NCBI RefSeq assembly: GCF_022829515.1 | Contig: NZ_JAKSYL010000056.1 | Location: forward strand, 62,001 to 126,000 | Origin: Methylobacterium sp. J-048 | GTDB lineage: Bacteria; Pseudomonadota; Alphaproteobacteria; Rhizobiales; Beijerinckiaceae | Direction: 5' to 3' | DNA length: 64,000 bases | Part shown: positions 32,347-40,085 of the stretch, piece after piece | Numbering within the stretch: position 1 is the first letter of the stretch | Layout of the letters: each line of letters opens with the position of its first letter | Translations under genes and position numbers: made by a program | Notes under the pieces: model-generated | Told to the model about the DNA's origin: nothing | What the model saw: the letters and a program-made list of their open reading frames with translations, nothing else | The model's database searches: none

Positions 32347-33873
32347 ATGGGCATCACCACGATCCCGGACAACTACAAGATCCCGGGCCCGAACACGCAG
32401 TTCGATCCCTCGCAGGCCGGCACCCCGGTCTCGCCGAAGTGGATCCTGCTGGTCGGCCATCCGACCGCGGCCGCCAACGTGCCCCCGAACAAGGCCGTGG
32501 CCTGCGGCACCAATGCCGACGCCGACATCGCCTTCGGCCCGGGCTCGATGCTCGCGCGCATGTTCAAGACCGCCTTCAAGGGCGTGACCAGCGTGCCGAT
32601 CATCTGCCTGCCGGTGCCCGAGCCGACCGCCGGCGTCGCCGCCACCGGTACGATCACGGTGGCGAGCGCGCCGACCGTCGCGGGCACGCTCGCGCTGTAC
32701 GTCGCCGGCCAGCTCGTGCCCGTGGCGATCGTCTCGGCCGACACCACCACCACCGTGGCCGCCAAGATCGCAGCCGCGATCACCGCGACCCCGGACCTGC
32801 CGGTGAAGGCGACCTCGGCCGCGGCCGTGGTGACGCTGACCGCCAAGTGGAAGGGGCTCACCGGCAACGGCATCCGGGTCGAGGACAGCTATCGCGGTAC
32901 CTATGGCGGCGAGCAGCTGCCGGCCGGCCTCGCCCTGACCTATCCGACCGACAACCTGCTCTCGGGCGGGACCGGCACCCCGGACTTCACCAGCGCGATC
33001 GCTGCGCTCGGCGACCGGCCGTACAAGTTCGTCGGCCTGCCGTTCCACGACAGCGGCTCCTACGCGGTGTGGGACCAGGAATACGGCTTCACCGACAGCG
33101 GACGCTGGGGCCCGTACCGTCAGAGCTACGGCCAGATCTTCTCGGCGCGCCGCGGAAGCTACTCCGACACCTTCCTATGGGGCCAGTCGAACAACTCGGC
33201 GCTGATCTCACCGATGGGCTTCGAGACCCAGAGCCCGAGCCCGGGCTGGGAGTGGACAGCGGCCTACGCCGCGGCCGCGGCCTTCTCGATCAACGCCTAC
33301 CCGGCGCAGCCGCTGCAGACCCTGCCGCTGATCGGCGTCCTGCCGGTGCCGGCGGATTTCCGCTGGAACAAGGCGCAGCTGAACTCGCTCGCCCAGGTCG
33401 GTATCGCCATCCAGGGCACCGACATCTACGGCGGTTCGACCAACCAGCCGGTGATCCTGCGCGAGCAGACGGCCTACCAGAAGAACGCCTACGGCCAGGC
33501 CGACAACGCCTACGAGCTGGTGACCACGCTGGCCACCCTCGACGAGCGCTACACCCGCGTGCGCCAGTCGCTGACGAACAAGTTCCCGCGCTGCGCGCTC
33601 GCCAACGACGGGACCAAGTTCGGGGCCGGCAAGCCGATCGTCATGCCGCTGATGATCAAGGGCCAGATGGTTTCGGACTACCGGGCCATGGAGCTCGACG
33701 GCCTGGTCGAGAACGCCGACCAATACATCGCGAACCTCTCGGTCGTGCGGTCGGCCACCGAGTCGAACACCGTCGAGATCTTGGATCCGCCGGACGTCGT
33801 GAACCAGCTGCGCAGGCTGAATATCAAAGCAAGCTTTCGCCTCCAGTTCCCGCTCAGCGCTTCCGGTTCCTAG
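32347..33873 (+). CDS. Mu-like contractile tail sheath protein
   Basis: 508 residues, full length for gpL-type sheaths. N-terminal 'GITTIPDNYKIPGPNTQFDP', an inserted domain, and C-terminal 'DNAYELVTTLATLDERYTRV', 'LMIKGQMVSDYRAMELDGLV' are typical. Sheath subunits form the contractile tube of myophages; the tail tube gene follows after an HNH gene. Intact here although most other virion genes are missing, so it may survive only as a relic or could in principle serve a tailocin-like particle, for which the needed baseplate genes are absent. Confidence 0.9.
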   Translation: MGITTIPDNYKIPGPNTQFDPSQAGTPVSPKWILLVGHPTAAANVPPNKAVACGTNADADIAFGPGSMLARMFKTAFKGVTSVPIICLPVPEPTAGVAATGTITVASAPTVAGTLALYVAGQLVPVAIVSADTTTTVAAKIAAAITATPDLPVKATSAAAVVTLTAKWKGLTGNGIRVEDSYRGTYGGEQLPAGLALTYPTDNLLSGGTGTPDFTSAIAALGDRPYKFVGLPFHDSGSYAVWDQEYGFTDSGRWGPYRQSYGQIFSARRGSYSDTFLWGQSNNSALISPMGFETQSPSPGWEWTAAYAAAAAFSINAYPAQPLQTLPLIGVLPVPADFRWNKAQLNSLAQVGIAIQGTDIYGGSTNQPVILREQTAYQKNAYGQADNAYELVTTLATLDERYTRVRQSLTNKFPRCALANDGTKFGAGKPIVMPLMIKGQMVSDYRAMELDGLVENADQYIANLSVVRSATESNTVEILDPPDVVNQLRRLNIKASFRLQFPLSASGS

Positions 33874-33894
33874 TTGCTATGATATGGTCTGTGC

Positions 33895-34521
33895 ATGAGC
33901 GAACTTCGCGCATGCACAGACTGCAGGCATTTATATCCGGCTACGCTGGAGCATTTCCACCTCAATCGACGTCGCAAGGACGGATTGGTTCTCTGGTGCA
34001 AATCATGTGCGGCCACGCGCTGGCAAAAGCATTACCGGCAGAACCGCCAGAAGCTTATCGATCGCGCAACAGAGAATACGAAGCGGCGCCGTGAACGGCC
34101 TGAGATGCGGGAGGCCGAGCGCGCGTATGCTCGAACGCGAAAGCGTGTCGAACTTTCGGATCCTGAGGCGCGGGCGGCTCATCGGAAGCGCGCCTCCGAT
34201 TGGGTGAAGTCTCATCCTGATCGAGCTAAGCGCTTTAAACACGCACAGCCCGCTTGGAGAGCTTTCCGATACGCCATGCACTTAGAGCGGGTGAGGCGGG
34301 CGACCCCGCCCTGGGTAGATCGTCAAGCTATCCAGGCCGTGTATGAAGAAGCGGCTTGCATGACTTTAGAGACTGGGATCCCTCACGAAGTGGATCACAT
34401 GGTTCCTCTTGGCGGCCGGAATGTCTGCGGCCTTAACGTGCCGTGGAACTTAAGGGTAATCACAGCCGAGGCTAACCGGCTGAAGTCGAACACTTTCATA
34501 GAAGAGCTGGCGCTGCCTTAG
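33895..34521 (+). CDS. HNH endonuclease inserted between tail genes
   Basis: 208 residues. A CxxC pair near the N-terminus ('CTDCRHLY') and a second ('WCKSCAATRW') make a zinc ribbon; a long basic helical region follows; then the HNH core 'HEVDHMVPLGGRNVCGLNVP' and 'WNLRVITAEANRLKSN'. This layout is typical of free-standing homing endonucleases in phage genomes. It is less GC-rich than the sheath gene, starts 22 bases after it and is followed by its own terminator at 34554, all consistent with a mobile insertion. Confidence 0.88.
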   Translation: MSELRACTDCRHLYPATLEHFHLNRRRKDGLVLWCKSCAATRWQKHYRQNRQKLIDRATENTKRRRERPEMREAERAYARTRKRVELSDPEARAAHRKRASDWVKSHPDRAKRFKHAQPAWRAFRYAMHLERVRRATPPWVDRQAIQAVYEEAACMTLETGIPHEVDHMVPLGGRNVCGLNVPWNLRVITAEANRLKSNTFIEELALP

Positions 34522-34553
34522 GTCGCCCGGTCCTCCACCCATCCCTGCAACTG

Positions 34554-34580
34554 ACCCGCCCCTCGTGGCGGGTTTTTCTT
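34554..34580 (+). terminator. Intrinsic terminator after the HNH gene
   Basis: 'acccgcc' (34554-34560) pairs with 'ggcgggt' (34567-34573) over a 6-base loop and is followed by 'ttttctttgg'. A classical stem plus T-run; it would also reduce read-through into the tail tube gene. Confidence 0.8.
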
Positions 34581-34593
34581 TGGAGGCCCCACC

Positions 34594-34836
34594 ATGGGTC
34601 AGAAGATCGGCGGCACCGCCTACCTGACGGCGGGCGGCAAGATGTACGACCTGCGCGGCGGCCTGGTCGTGTCGCCCTCGCGGATCAAGCGCGAGTCGGT
34701 CGCCGGCCAGGATGGCCCGCACGGCTTTATCGAGACCCAGCTCGTGCCGTTCATCAAGGCCGAGCTCTCGACCACCGATGGCCTGTCCGTCGCCGAGCTC
34801 GACGCGATGGTGGACATCACCGGAGCGCGCGCCTGA
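34594..34836 (+). CDS. Mu-like tail tube protein, C-terminally truncated
   Basis: 80 residues. The start 'MGQKIGGTAYLTAGGKMYDL' and 'SRIKRESVAGQDGPHGF' match Mu gpM-type tail tube proteins, which are about 115-120 residues. The reading frame ends at 'MVDITGARA', in the middle of the expected domain, and its stop overlaps the start of a lysis gene as TGATG. A deletion joining the tube gene to the lysis region is the likely cause; it should not make a working tube. Confidence 0.75.
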   Translation: MGQKIGGTAYLTAGGKMYDLRGGLVVSPSRIKRESVAGQDGPHGFIETQLVPFIKAELSTTDGLSVAELDAMVDITGARA

Positions 34837-35285
34837 TGTTCGACTTCTCCACGACCGGCATCCTTTGGGCGCTCGCGTCGATGCTGTGGGCGGCGCTGTC
34901 GCCCGTGGCGCTCAAGCAGATCGGCGTGGTCCTGGCCATCGCGCTGATCGGCCTCGTGCTGCTGCCGCGGCGCCTCCGCCCGATGGCGCTGGCCATCGCG
35001 GCGGGGCTCGGGGCGTTCGCCTTCTGCTGGCAGGTGGCCGAGGCGGACGGTGCCGGCCGCATGCTCGTCCACGACCACGCCGTTGCGATCCGCGCCGAGC
35101 AGCTGCGGGCCGCGGCGGCCGAAGCCGTGACGCGCGAGGCGGTCGAACTCCGCGCCCGGGACCTCGCCGACCGGCAGACCGACGCCCTCAAGCTCAAGGA
35201 ACTGACCGATGCGCTCGCCCATGACCCGCGCCGCGATGGCGTTTGCGTGCCTCGCGATCTCAGCAGGCGGCTGCGCAAGCTTTAG
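34836..35285 (+). CDS. Putative i-spanin-like lysis protein
   Basis: 149 residues. Hydrophobic segments near the N-terminus ('ILWALASMLWAALSPVAL' and 'IGVVLAIALIGLVLLP', with another at about 50-65) and then a helical, Arg/Ala/Glu-rich coiled-coil region ('AEQLRAAAAEAVTREAVELR'). A second gene for a lipoprotein starts inside its 3' end in another frame, the hallmark of Rz/Rz1 spanin pairs. Two or more spans rather than one is unusual for Rz, so a holin-like role is an alternative. Confidence 0.55.
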   Translation: MFDFSTTGILWALASMLWAALSPVALKQIGVVLAIALIGLVLLPRRLRPMALAIAAGLGAFAFCWQVAEADGAGRMLVHDHAVAIRAEQLRAAAAEAVTREAVELRARDLADRQTDALKLKELTDALAHDPRRDGVCVPRDLSRRLRKL

Positions 35286-35532
35286 GGACGCCCCGCCCAC
35301 GATCGATCCGGCCGCGTCGGCCGACATACGGGTGGCGTTGCCGGCGCCGCCCGAGAGCGTCGAGGCGTGCCTGCGCGCGAGCTTCCCGGATATTCCGGAT
35401 CGATCCCTGACCCGGGGCGACGTCGTCCGGATCATCGGCCGGGCCAAAGTGCTCGACCGGGCCAAGTCGGCCTGCGGTGAGCGCGCGCTGGCCTGGATCG
35501 CCGCCGTGCGGGCCGACTTCGCCAAACCCTGA
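35209..35532 (+). CDS. Putative o-spanin-like lipoprotein (overlapping frame)
   Basis: 107 residues from the ATG at 35209, overlapping the previous gene by 77 bases in another frame. The signal sequence 'MTRAAMAFACLAISAGGCAS' ends in a weak lipobox (AGGC), so the mature protein would be outer-membrane anchored, as for Rz1-type spanins. Mature part is helical and soluble. Longer than most Rz1 proteins, so the assignment rests on position and the overlap. Confidence 0.55.
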   Translation: MRSPMTRAAMAFACLAISAGGCASFRDAPPTIDPAASADIRVALPAPPESVEACLRASFPDIPDRSLTRGDVVRIIGRAKVLDRAKSACGERALAWIAAVRADFAKP

Positions 35533-35540
35533 CCGACACC

Positions 35541-35567
35541 AAGGCCCGCGAAAGTTTCGCGGGCCTT
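35541..35567 (+). terminator. Hairpin after the spanin-like pair
   Basis: 'aaggcccgcg' (35541-35550) pairs with 'cgcgggcctt' (35558-35567) over 'aaagttt'. Followed by a C-rich rather than T-rich tail, so termination efficiency is uncertain. Confidence 0.55.
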
Positions 35568-35703
35568 CCCGGCTGATCGGGCAGACCTTTGCCTCTCATT
35601 CACCCGACCCAACACGGCTTGCCTCTCACCGGGGCCGGCTCGTGCAAATCAACGCGCGACCGGAACACCGGCGCGCGGCTCTCCGGCCTTGGGGGCCAGG
35701 ATC

Positions 35704-36339
35704 ATGACCACACAGTTCCAGCAGCAGCAGTTGCAGCCCCTGACCGGACGGCCGACCGAGGAACGCCTCGGCGCCCTTGAGGTGCGGGTCGGCGGTATCG
35801 AGGACGGGATCCGCCACATCGTCACCAAGCTCGATCAGAAGGACCGCACGCCCTGGGGCATGCTGATCGGTGCGGCCGGCTTCATGGTCACGATCATCGG
35901 CTCGATCGGCGGCCTCGCCTTCTCCCCGCTGTCGAGCGGCATCGCCGACGTGAAGGCGGCGATCGTCAAGTTCGAGGGCAAGACCGAGAGCTACATGAAG
36001 CGCGAGGACATCGAAGCGCAGATCTCCGGCGTGCGGGTCTCCTTCGACGATCGCTTCAAGGTGAGTGCCGAGCGGCGCAACGACCTCCAGGTGCGCAGCG
36101 ACGACCGCATGGCCCGCATCGAGCGCGACGTCGACGCCCTGCAGAAAGCAGTCGTTCCCCGGGGCGAGCATGAGCAGACCTGGGCCGGCCAGCGCATGAA
36201 GGACGAGGCGCTACAGCGCCAGATCGACCAGGCACGCAACGAACTGAACGGGCTCAACACCCCGCGCGATACGATCCAGGGCATGCAGAAGCGGATCGAC
36301 GAGCTGGAGCGGGATGCCCGGGCGCCGGTGCGCCGGTAG
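35704..36339 (+). CDS. Membrane-anchored coiled-coil phage protein
   Basis: 211 residues from the ATG at 35704. N-terminal Gln-rich helix, one membrane segment around residues 52-75 ('GMLIGAAGFMVTIIGSIGGL'), then a long coiled-coil/charged region to the end ('DRMARIERDVDALQKAVVPR', 'IDQARNELNGLNTPRDT'). Holin-accessory or DUF1640/bdr-like architecture is possible; no firm family. It closes the lysis region and is followed by terminator-like hairpins. Confidence 0.55.
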   Translation: MTTQFQQQQLQPLTGRPTEERLGALEVRVGGIEDGIRHIVTKLDQKDRTPWGMLIGAAGFMVTIIGSIGGLAFSPLSSGIADVKAAIVKFEGKTESYMKREDIEAQISGVRVSFDDRFKVSAERRNDLQVRSDDRMARIERDVDALQKAVVPRGEHEQTWAGQRMKDEALQRQIDQARNELNGLNTPRDTIQGMQKRIDELERDARAPVRR

Positions 36340-36517
36340 CGCCACTTCACACTGTGCTTCACACCTCGGGCGCCCTGGCTTCGGCCGGGGCGCCTTTCGT
36401 CGTTTCGGCCCAGCCGGCGCCGCATCGTTGGCTGGGCGGTCCCGCGGGACCCGCCGGGCTGACGGGAACCACCGCCCCATCCGCGCGTCTACCGATTCCC
36501 TAGAGCGAGACAACCTT

Positions 36518-36551
36518 AGCCCTGGCAGCCATGCGCTGCCGGGGCTTTTCT
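36518..36551 (+). terminator. Terminator-like hairpin
   Basis: 'agccctggcagc' (36518-36529) pairs with 'gctgccggggct' (36535-36546) with one G-T pair, followed by 'tttctttg'. It ends the phage plus-strand block 35704-36339. Confidence 0.75.
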
Positions 36552-36650
36552 TTGTCTGCAGTCTGGCTACGGTTTCGCACGGCGCTCGTCTCAACAGCTG
36601 GCGCCATCAGCGCTTCGGATCCCGCGGTGACACCTCGATCCGAAGTCGAA

Positions 36651-36684
36651 TGCCCGCCCGGCTTGGCGCCGCGGCGGGCATTTT
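36651..36684 (+). terminator. Second terminator-like hairpin
   Basis: 'tgcccgcc' near 36651 pairs with 'ggcgggca' near 36675, followed by 'ttttgtt'. Together with the hairpin at 36518 it forms a double stop in an otherwise empty stretch from 36340 to 36820. Confidence 0.6.
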
Positions 36685-36820
36685 GTTGGGCCGCAGCCCG
36701 TTGCTACGTGGTTCGGCCCGATGCCGTTCGGCCAACGCTTAGGCCGGAGCGACACTGGATTTTCTGTGGAATGGCCCGCCGGCACAAGACCGAAATCCTA
36801 CGTCAATCGGTTAGGTTTGC

Positions 36821-37018
36821 GTGGAGTGCCTCAACAGGTTCGCAGCTTCAGCCGGCTTCGATCCGCCCACCGTCGCTACCTGGCGCGATCAGCTCGAACG
36901 CATCTCCGAGCGCGCCTTGCCCTGTCGGTACCTTACGCCGGCGCAATGGGCGACGATGCGGGAGTCGGCTGTCGATTTCTATGGACGATTCATTGTCCAG
37001 GTCCATCGCCTCGTCTAA
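36821..37018 (+). CDS. Small hypothetical protein
   Basis: 65 residues from a GTG at 36821 ('VECLNRFAASAGFDPPTVAT'), helical, ending 'SAVDFYGRFIVQVHRLV'. It lies between the double terminator and the AT-rich acyltransferase. No family recognised. Confidence 0.4.
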   Translation: MECLNRFAASAGFDPPTVATWRDQLERISERALPCRYLTPAQWATMRESAVDFYGRFIVQVHRLV

Positions 37019-37095
37019 ACGCACCGACTTGGTAGCTATTGATCAATTTACATGGAATTGTCCGATGATGGCTGCGTATCGAATGACGAGCATTA

Positions 37096-38172
37096 TCAAG
37101 GCCTGCTTGGAAATTTATAAATACTGATTGACCGGACAGTGAACTTTAGCAAAAATTGCGTTATTTGCGGGTCAATCCTGTGTCGCACGAAGGATGGCGC
37201 AGTAAGGAGCCAATGCTTTTTACCAATTAAATGCGTAGTCGCCAATGATTGGAGTATCACAAGCATACACAAAATATACGCCAGCTCTTGAAATAAAAGG
37301 CTCATCTGAGCGAACGTCGATATCTGAATACAAGTCATGATTTTGAGATCGACAGCAATCCATAGAGGCGCAATCAGATAGATTTGGAATGCATCACGCC
37401 CTAACGATGCCAGCGGCTTGATCATATCCTTCTTCTGTAGAACCGTTGCGCCGGCTGTAACCAAAAATATACCCAAACTGCTTTCAAATATTGCTAAAGA
37501 CGGTATCGAAAACGCATCAAAGGGAACTACGAGATACGCTATTGGGGCATACGTTGTGAGGCAAAATAAGACTAGTATACCGCTATACTTCTGCAGAAAC
37601 GCAATCGATAGATCCCGCGTGTAGATTCCCACAACAGTGAATAATAAGGTGTATATTAAAAAGTTTTGTATTTTGTAACCAGAGGTTGTAACGAATAAAG
37701 ATGCTGAAACTAGGAAGATTATAATCAATACCGTCGAAACCCGGCGAGTCAGTGTGCAGATGGTTAAGCAGCAAGCCATCCATAAAACAAACCACAACTC
37801 AGGGGCGGGGAAAATTAATCTTTTAATCGCTGGAATGAGTCCAACTTCATTAGAATGGCGCTCAAGGATATAGAAAGCAACATGATATATTACTGCCCAT
37901 ATTATGTATAAATATAGATACGACCCGATAGAGGCCGCGATTAGACCAAGGCGTTCTTTCTTAATCAGAGCACTAAATGAGTTTCCCAGAAGAAAGAAAA
38001 ACAGTGGTAGAGGTATGTACCACAAGCATTTGAAAATTGTGCCATGAGCTTGATAGGCTGAATAATTAAAAGATAATTGTATGTCCACATGCCACAATAC
38101 GGCTATGGCTACTGCTATACCTCTAGAAGCCGCGAAAGCTGAGCTTAAATTGAGATTTTTGTTTCCATCCAT
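37096..38172 (-). CDS. Membrane acyltransferase family 3 protein (AT-rich moron gene)
   Basis: 358 residues with about ten predicted membrane helices. The first helix region 'ASRGIAVAIAVLWHVD' carries the conserved Arg/His catalytic motif of acyltransferase-3 (OafA/NodX-type) enzymes, and 'PLPLFFFLLGNSFSAL' matches the next conserved block. Such enzymes O-acylate surface sugars, and many phages carry one to change the host surface after lysogeny. The gene is strikingly AT-rich against a GC-rich background, so it was acquired separately. Terminal residues after about 330 are less typical. Confidence 0.8.
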   Translation of the reverse strand: MDGNKNLNLSSAFAASRGIAVAIAVLWHVDIQLSFNYSAYQAHGTIFKCLWYIPLPLFFFLLGNSFSALIKKERLGLIAASIGSYLYLYIIWAVIYHVAFYILERHSNEVGLIPAIKRLIFPAPELWFVLWMACCLTICTLTRRVSTVLIIIFLVSASLFVTTSGYKIQNFLIYTLLFTVVGIYTRDLSIAFLQKYSGILVLFCLTTYAPIAYLVVPFDAFSIPSLAIFESSLGIFLVTAGATVLQKKDMIKPLASLGRDAFQIYLIAPLWIAVDLKIMTCIQISTFAQMSLLFQELAYILCMLVILQSLATTHLIGKKHWLLTAPSFVRHRIDPQITQFLLKFTVRSISIYKFPSRP

Positions 38173-38870
38173 TGCCTTGCCTGAATTCCAAGCGAACGTA
38201 ATTAGTATGTTTTTACCCTATAGAATAGACGGACCAGACACGCAAGTTATGTTCGCGGCTGTAATCTCAAGACACTTGATACATACCGGTTTTAGAGGGG
38301 AAATATAATATTTAAGGAGCTTGCCTATCTCGAGATTTTTCGGCATCAAACTTAAATCACCAGATAATGCAAACTGCCAGAAGTGCGCCAATGCCCATTC
38401 CGTCGTCGCAGTTACGCCAACCTACGCCTTGCCTCCGGCTCGTCGAGTAACGTAGACCTGGTCTTGTAAGTTGAGGGCAAATAAGTATGGGCTGCAAGCG
38501 CCTTATATTGAGGCTGATTTGTATTGGCGAATAGACTGAACCATTAGATGTTGTTGTGTACCTTGACGCCTATGATCTCGAATTTGCTTATTGAGGCGTA
38601 TCCATAACAGCCGTGACTACGTTCAGAGCATCAAGGCCGATCGCATCCTGTTCGAACGGACGGACGCGCGGCGGGACAAGCCCGGCCAGGTCTGGGGCCC
38701 GCCGATCTGGGAGTTCGCAGCGTCGGGCGCTCGAAATACCTGATACCGCTCACGTTCTCCCGCGCGATCCACACCACCCCACCGGCAAGGTGAAAGCCGC
38801 AGCCGGCGACCGCTGAACCACACCGCCGGATCTGACATGTTCTTCCTTCGTTCCAGAACGGAGAGAAGCG
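38173..38870. other. AT-rich stretch with debris of an unidentified gene
   Basis: About 700 bases. The first 440 continue the AT-rich composition of the acyltransferase and hold its promoter; nothing else is recognised. Near 38605-38745 the plus strand encodes 'DYVQSIKADRILFERTDARR' and 'VWGPPIWEFAASGARNT' before a stop, without a start codon: probably a gene fragment. GC content returns to normal from about 38600. Confidence 0.45.
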
Positions 38871-39359
38871 GTGGCGGGGCTCCTACGCGATATCCAGCCG
38901 GGTCGGGTGTACGTGGATCGCTCGTCCTGCAAGCGGTCCGGCCGGTACACCGTCGCGAGCCTCCAAGAACGGTTCGGGCCGGACATGTCGACGCTCGACG
39001 TGCTGCGTTCCCTGACGGCCTCGTGCCGCTACCAGCGTCCGCCCGGTTCGCCACCGGCCCGGAAATACGAGCACTTGTGCCTGGCCGCGATCACGCTGCC
39101 ACCACCGGCCCGGCCGGACATCCCGGTGCCGCCGGGCGTGCCCTACACGGTCGAGGTCTGGACCAAGACGGGCGGTGGCATCGAAGCGCAGCTCGCGGTG
39201 ATCTACCCGATCGACATGGCGCGGGCGGCATTCCGAGTGGCGTGTGAGCTCTGGCCCAAGCACGAGGTTACGTTTCGGGATCGCTGCCGGATCGTGGAGA
39301 AGCGGGAGCGGCCAACCGAGCCCGCCACCGCGGCACCCGCCGCTGCTCCCCATCTTTGA
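38871..39359 (+). CDS. Hypothetical protein
   Basis: 162 residues from a GTG at 38871 with an upstream purine-rich site ('cggagagaagcg'). It includes 'LLRDIQPGRVYVDRSSCKRS', a strand-rich middle ('PYTVEVWTKTGGGIEAQLAV') and an Ala/Pro tail. No domain recognised. Overlaps the convergent wHTH-like gene by about 90 bases at its 3' end. Confidence 0.5.
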   Translation: MAGLLRDIQPGRVYVDRSSCKRSGRYTVASLQERFGPDMSTLDVLRSLTASCRYQRPPGSPPARKYEHLCLAAITLPPPARPDIPVPPGVPYTVEVWTKTGGGIEAQLAVIYPIDMARAAFRVACELWPKHEVTFRDRCRIVEKRERPTEPATAAPAAAPHL

Positions 39360-39540
39360 TCGCCAGGCCATCCACCTCTAGGCGAGCAAGCACCAGGGCG
39401 GCTTCCCGCCCACGCTCACGCCCGGGAATGCCGGCGCGTTCCGCGATCTGGACTGCCGTCTCGGGCTCGTCGGGGAGCGCCGCCAGGATGCGGGCACGGG
39501 TGTCCTTGCGCGGCCGCGCGCCGGTTCGTTCGGCGCGCAC
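39268..39540 (-). CDS. Small winged-helix-like protein
   Basis: 90 residues from a GTG at 39540. 'ARILAALPDEPETAVQIAER' with 'LVLARLEVDGLAIKDGEQRR' has the pattern of a winged helix-turn-helix that reads replication or regulatory sites. The last 20 residues overlap the convergent gene and may be a run-on. Codirectional with two small genes upstream. Confidence 0.5.
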   Translation of the reverse strand: MRAERTGARPRKDTRARILAALPDEPETAVQIAERAGIPGRERGREAALVLARLEVDGLAIKDGEQRRVPRWRARLAAPASPRSGSDPET

Positions 39541-39542
39541 CG

Positions 39543-39728
39543 TTAATGCAGCCTGCCGTTCCCGGCGTTCAGGCCGAGGCAGATCGCCAGAACCAGCAGA
39601 TCGCCGGCGGTGAGCCAGGCACCGCCATCCACGCGCCAGCTCTCGAAGTAGGCGTCGGGTTCGACGGTATGGCCGCGGGACGCGATGACCGCCACGGCCT
39701 CCACGATCGGGTCCTCGCCCTCGCTCAT
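39543..39728 (-). CDS. Small hypothetical protein
   Basis: 61 residues, acidic N-terminus and hydrophobic C-terminal half ('LTAGDLLVLAICLGLNAGNG'). Its start overlaps the upstream stop by four bases (ATGA), and its own stop lies two bases before the next start, so the three small genes 39982-39268 form an operon. Confidence 0.5.
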   Translation of the reverse strand: MSEGEDPIVEAVAVIASRGHTVEPDAYFESWRVDGGAWLTAGDLLVLAICLGLNAGNGRLH

Positions 39729-39982
39729 GCCTTCACCGGATGCGCCAGCAGGATCGCTGTGCGGATCATGTTGCGCTTGTAGGCGTCCCGGTCGGTGTGC
39801 AGGGCGTCCTGAGAGGCTTTGTGTGCGGCGATCGCCGCGACAAGATCGAGGGTCCAGCCCTTCGCGAGGGGGTAGGAATCGATCGCGAGGTCGGCCAGCA
39901 CCGCGTCGACCGCGGCGGTGATTTCGTCGTCCGTGACGTCGGACGTTTTCCGGAGCTCAGAGACGGTCGGGTAAGAGGCCAT
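39725..39982 (-). CDS. Small phage-type protein
   Basis: 85 residues ('MASYPTVSELRKTSDVTDDE'), helical with 'AAIAAHKASQDALHTDRDAY'. No family recognised. It is the outermost gene of the element, 55 bases inside the candidate right attachment core. Confidence 0.5.
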   Translation of the reverse strand: MASYPTVSELRKTSDVTDDEITAAVDAVLADLAIDSYPLAKGWTLDLVAAIAAHKASQDALHTDRDAYKRNMIRTAILLAHPVKA

Positions 39983-40036
39983 TTTCGTTCGAGCACCCCA
40001 GGAACGAGCAACAACGCGATCAATACGTTATGCTTG

Positions 40037-40050
40037 AAGGCCGGTTAACC
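40037..40050. repeat. Candidate right attachment core (14-bp direct repeat)
   Basis: Exact same-orientation copy of 10133-10146 ('aaggccggttaacc'). Phage-type small genes end just left of it, and core-genome genes begin soon to its right. Would delimit an element of about 29.9 kb. Confidence 0.45.
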
Positions 40051-40085
40051 TTGGCGGCCGGGGCGGCCCTGGTCGGCCGATCGCC

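Noticed and set aside
10133..40050. tRNA gene as integration target
   Set aside because: No cloverleaf or CCA-adjacent sequence was recognised at either candidate attachment copy, so no tRNA is called.
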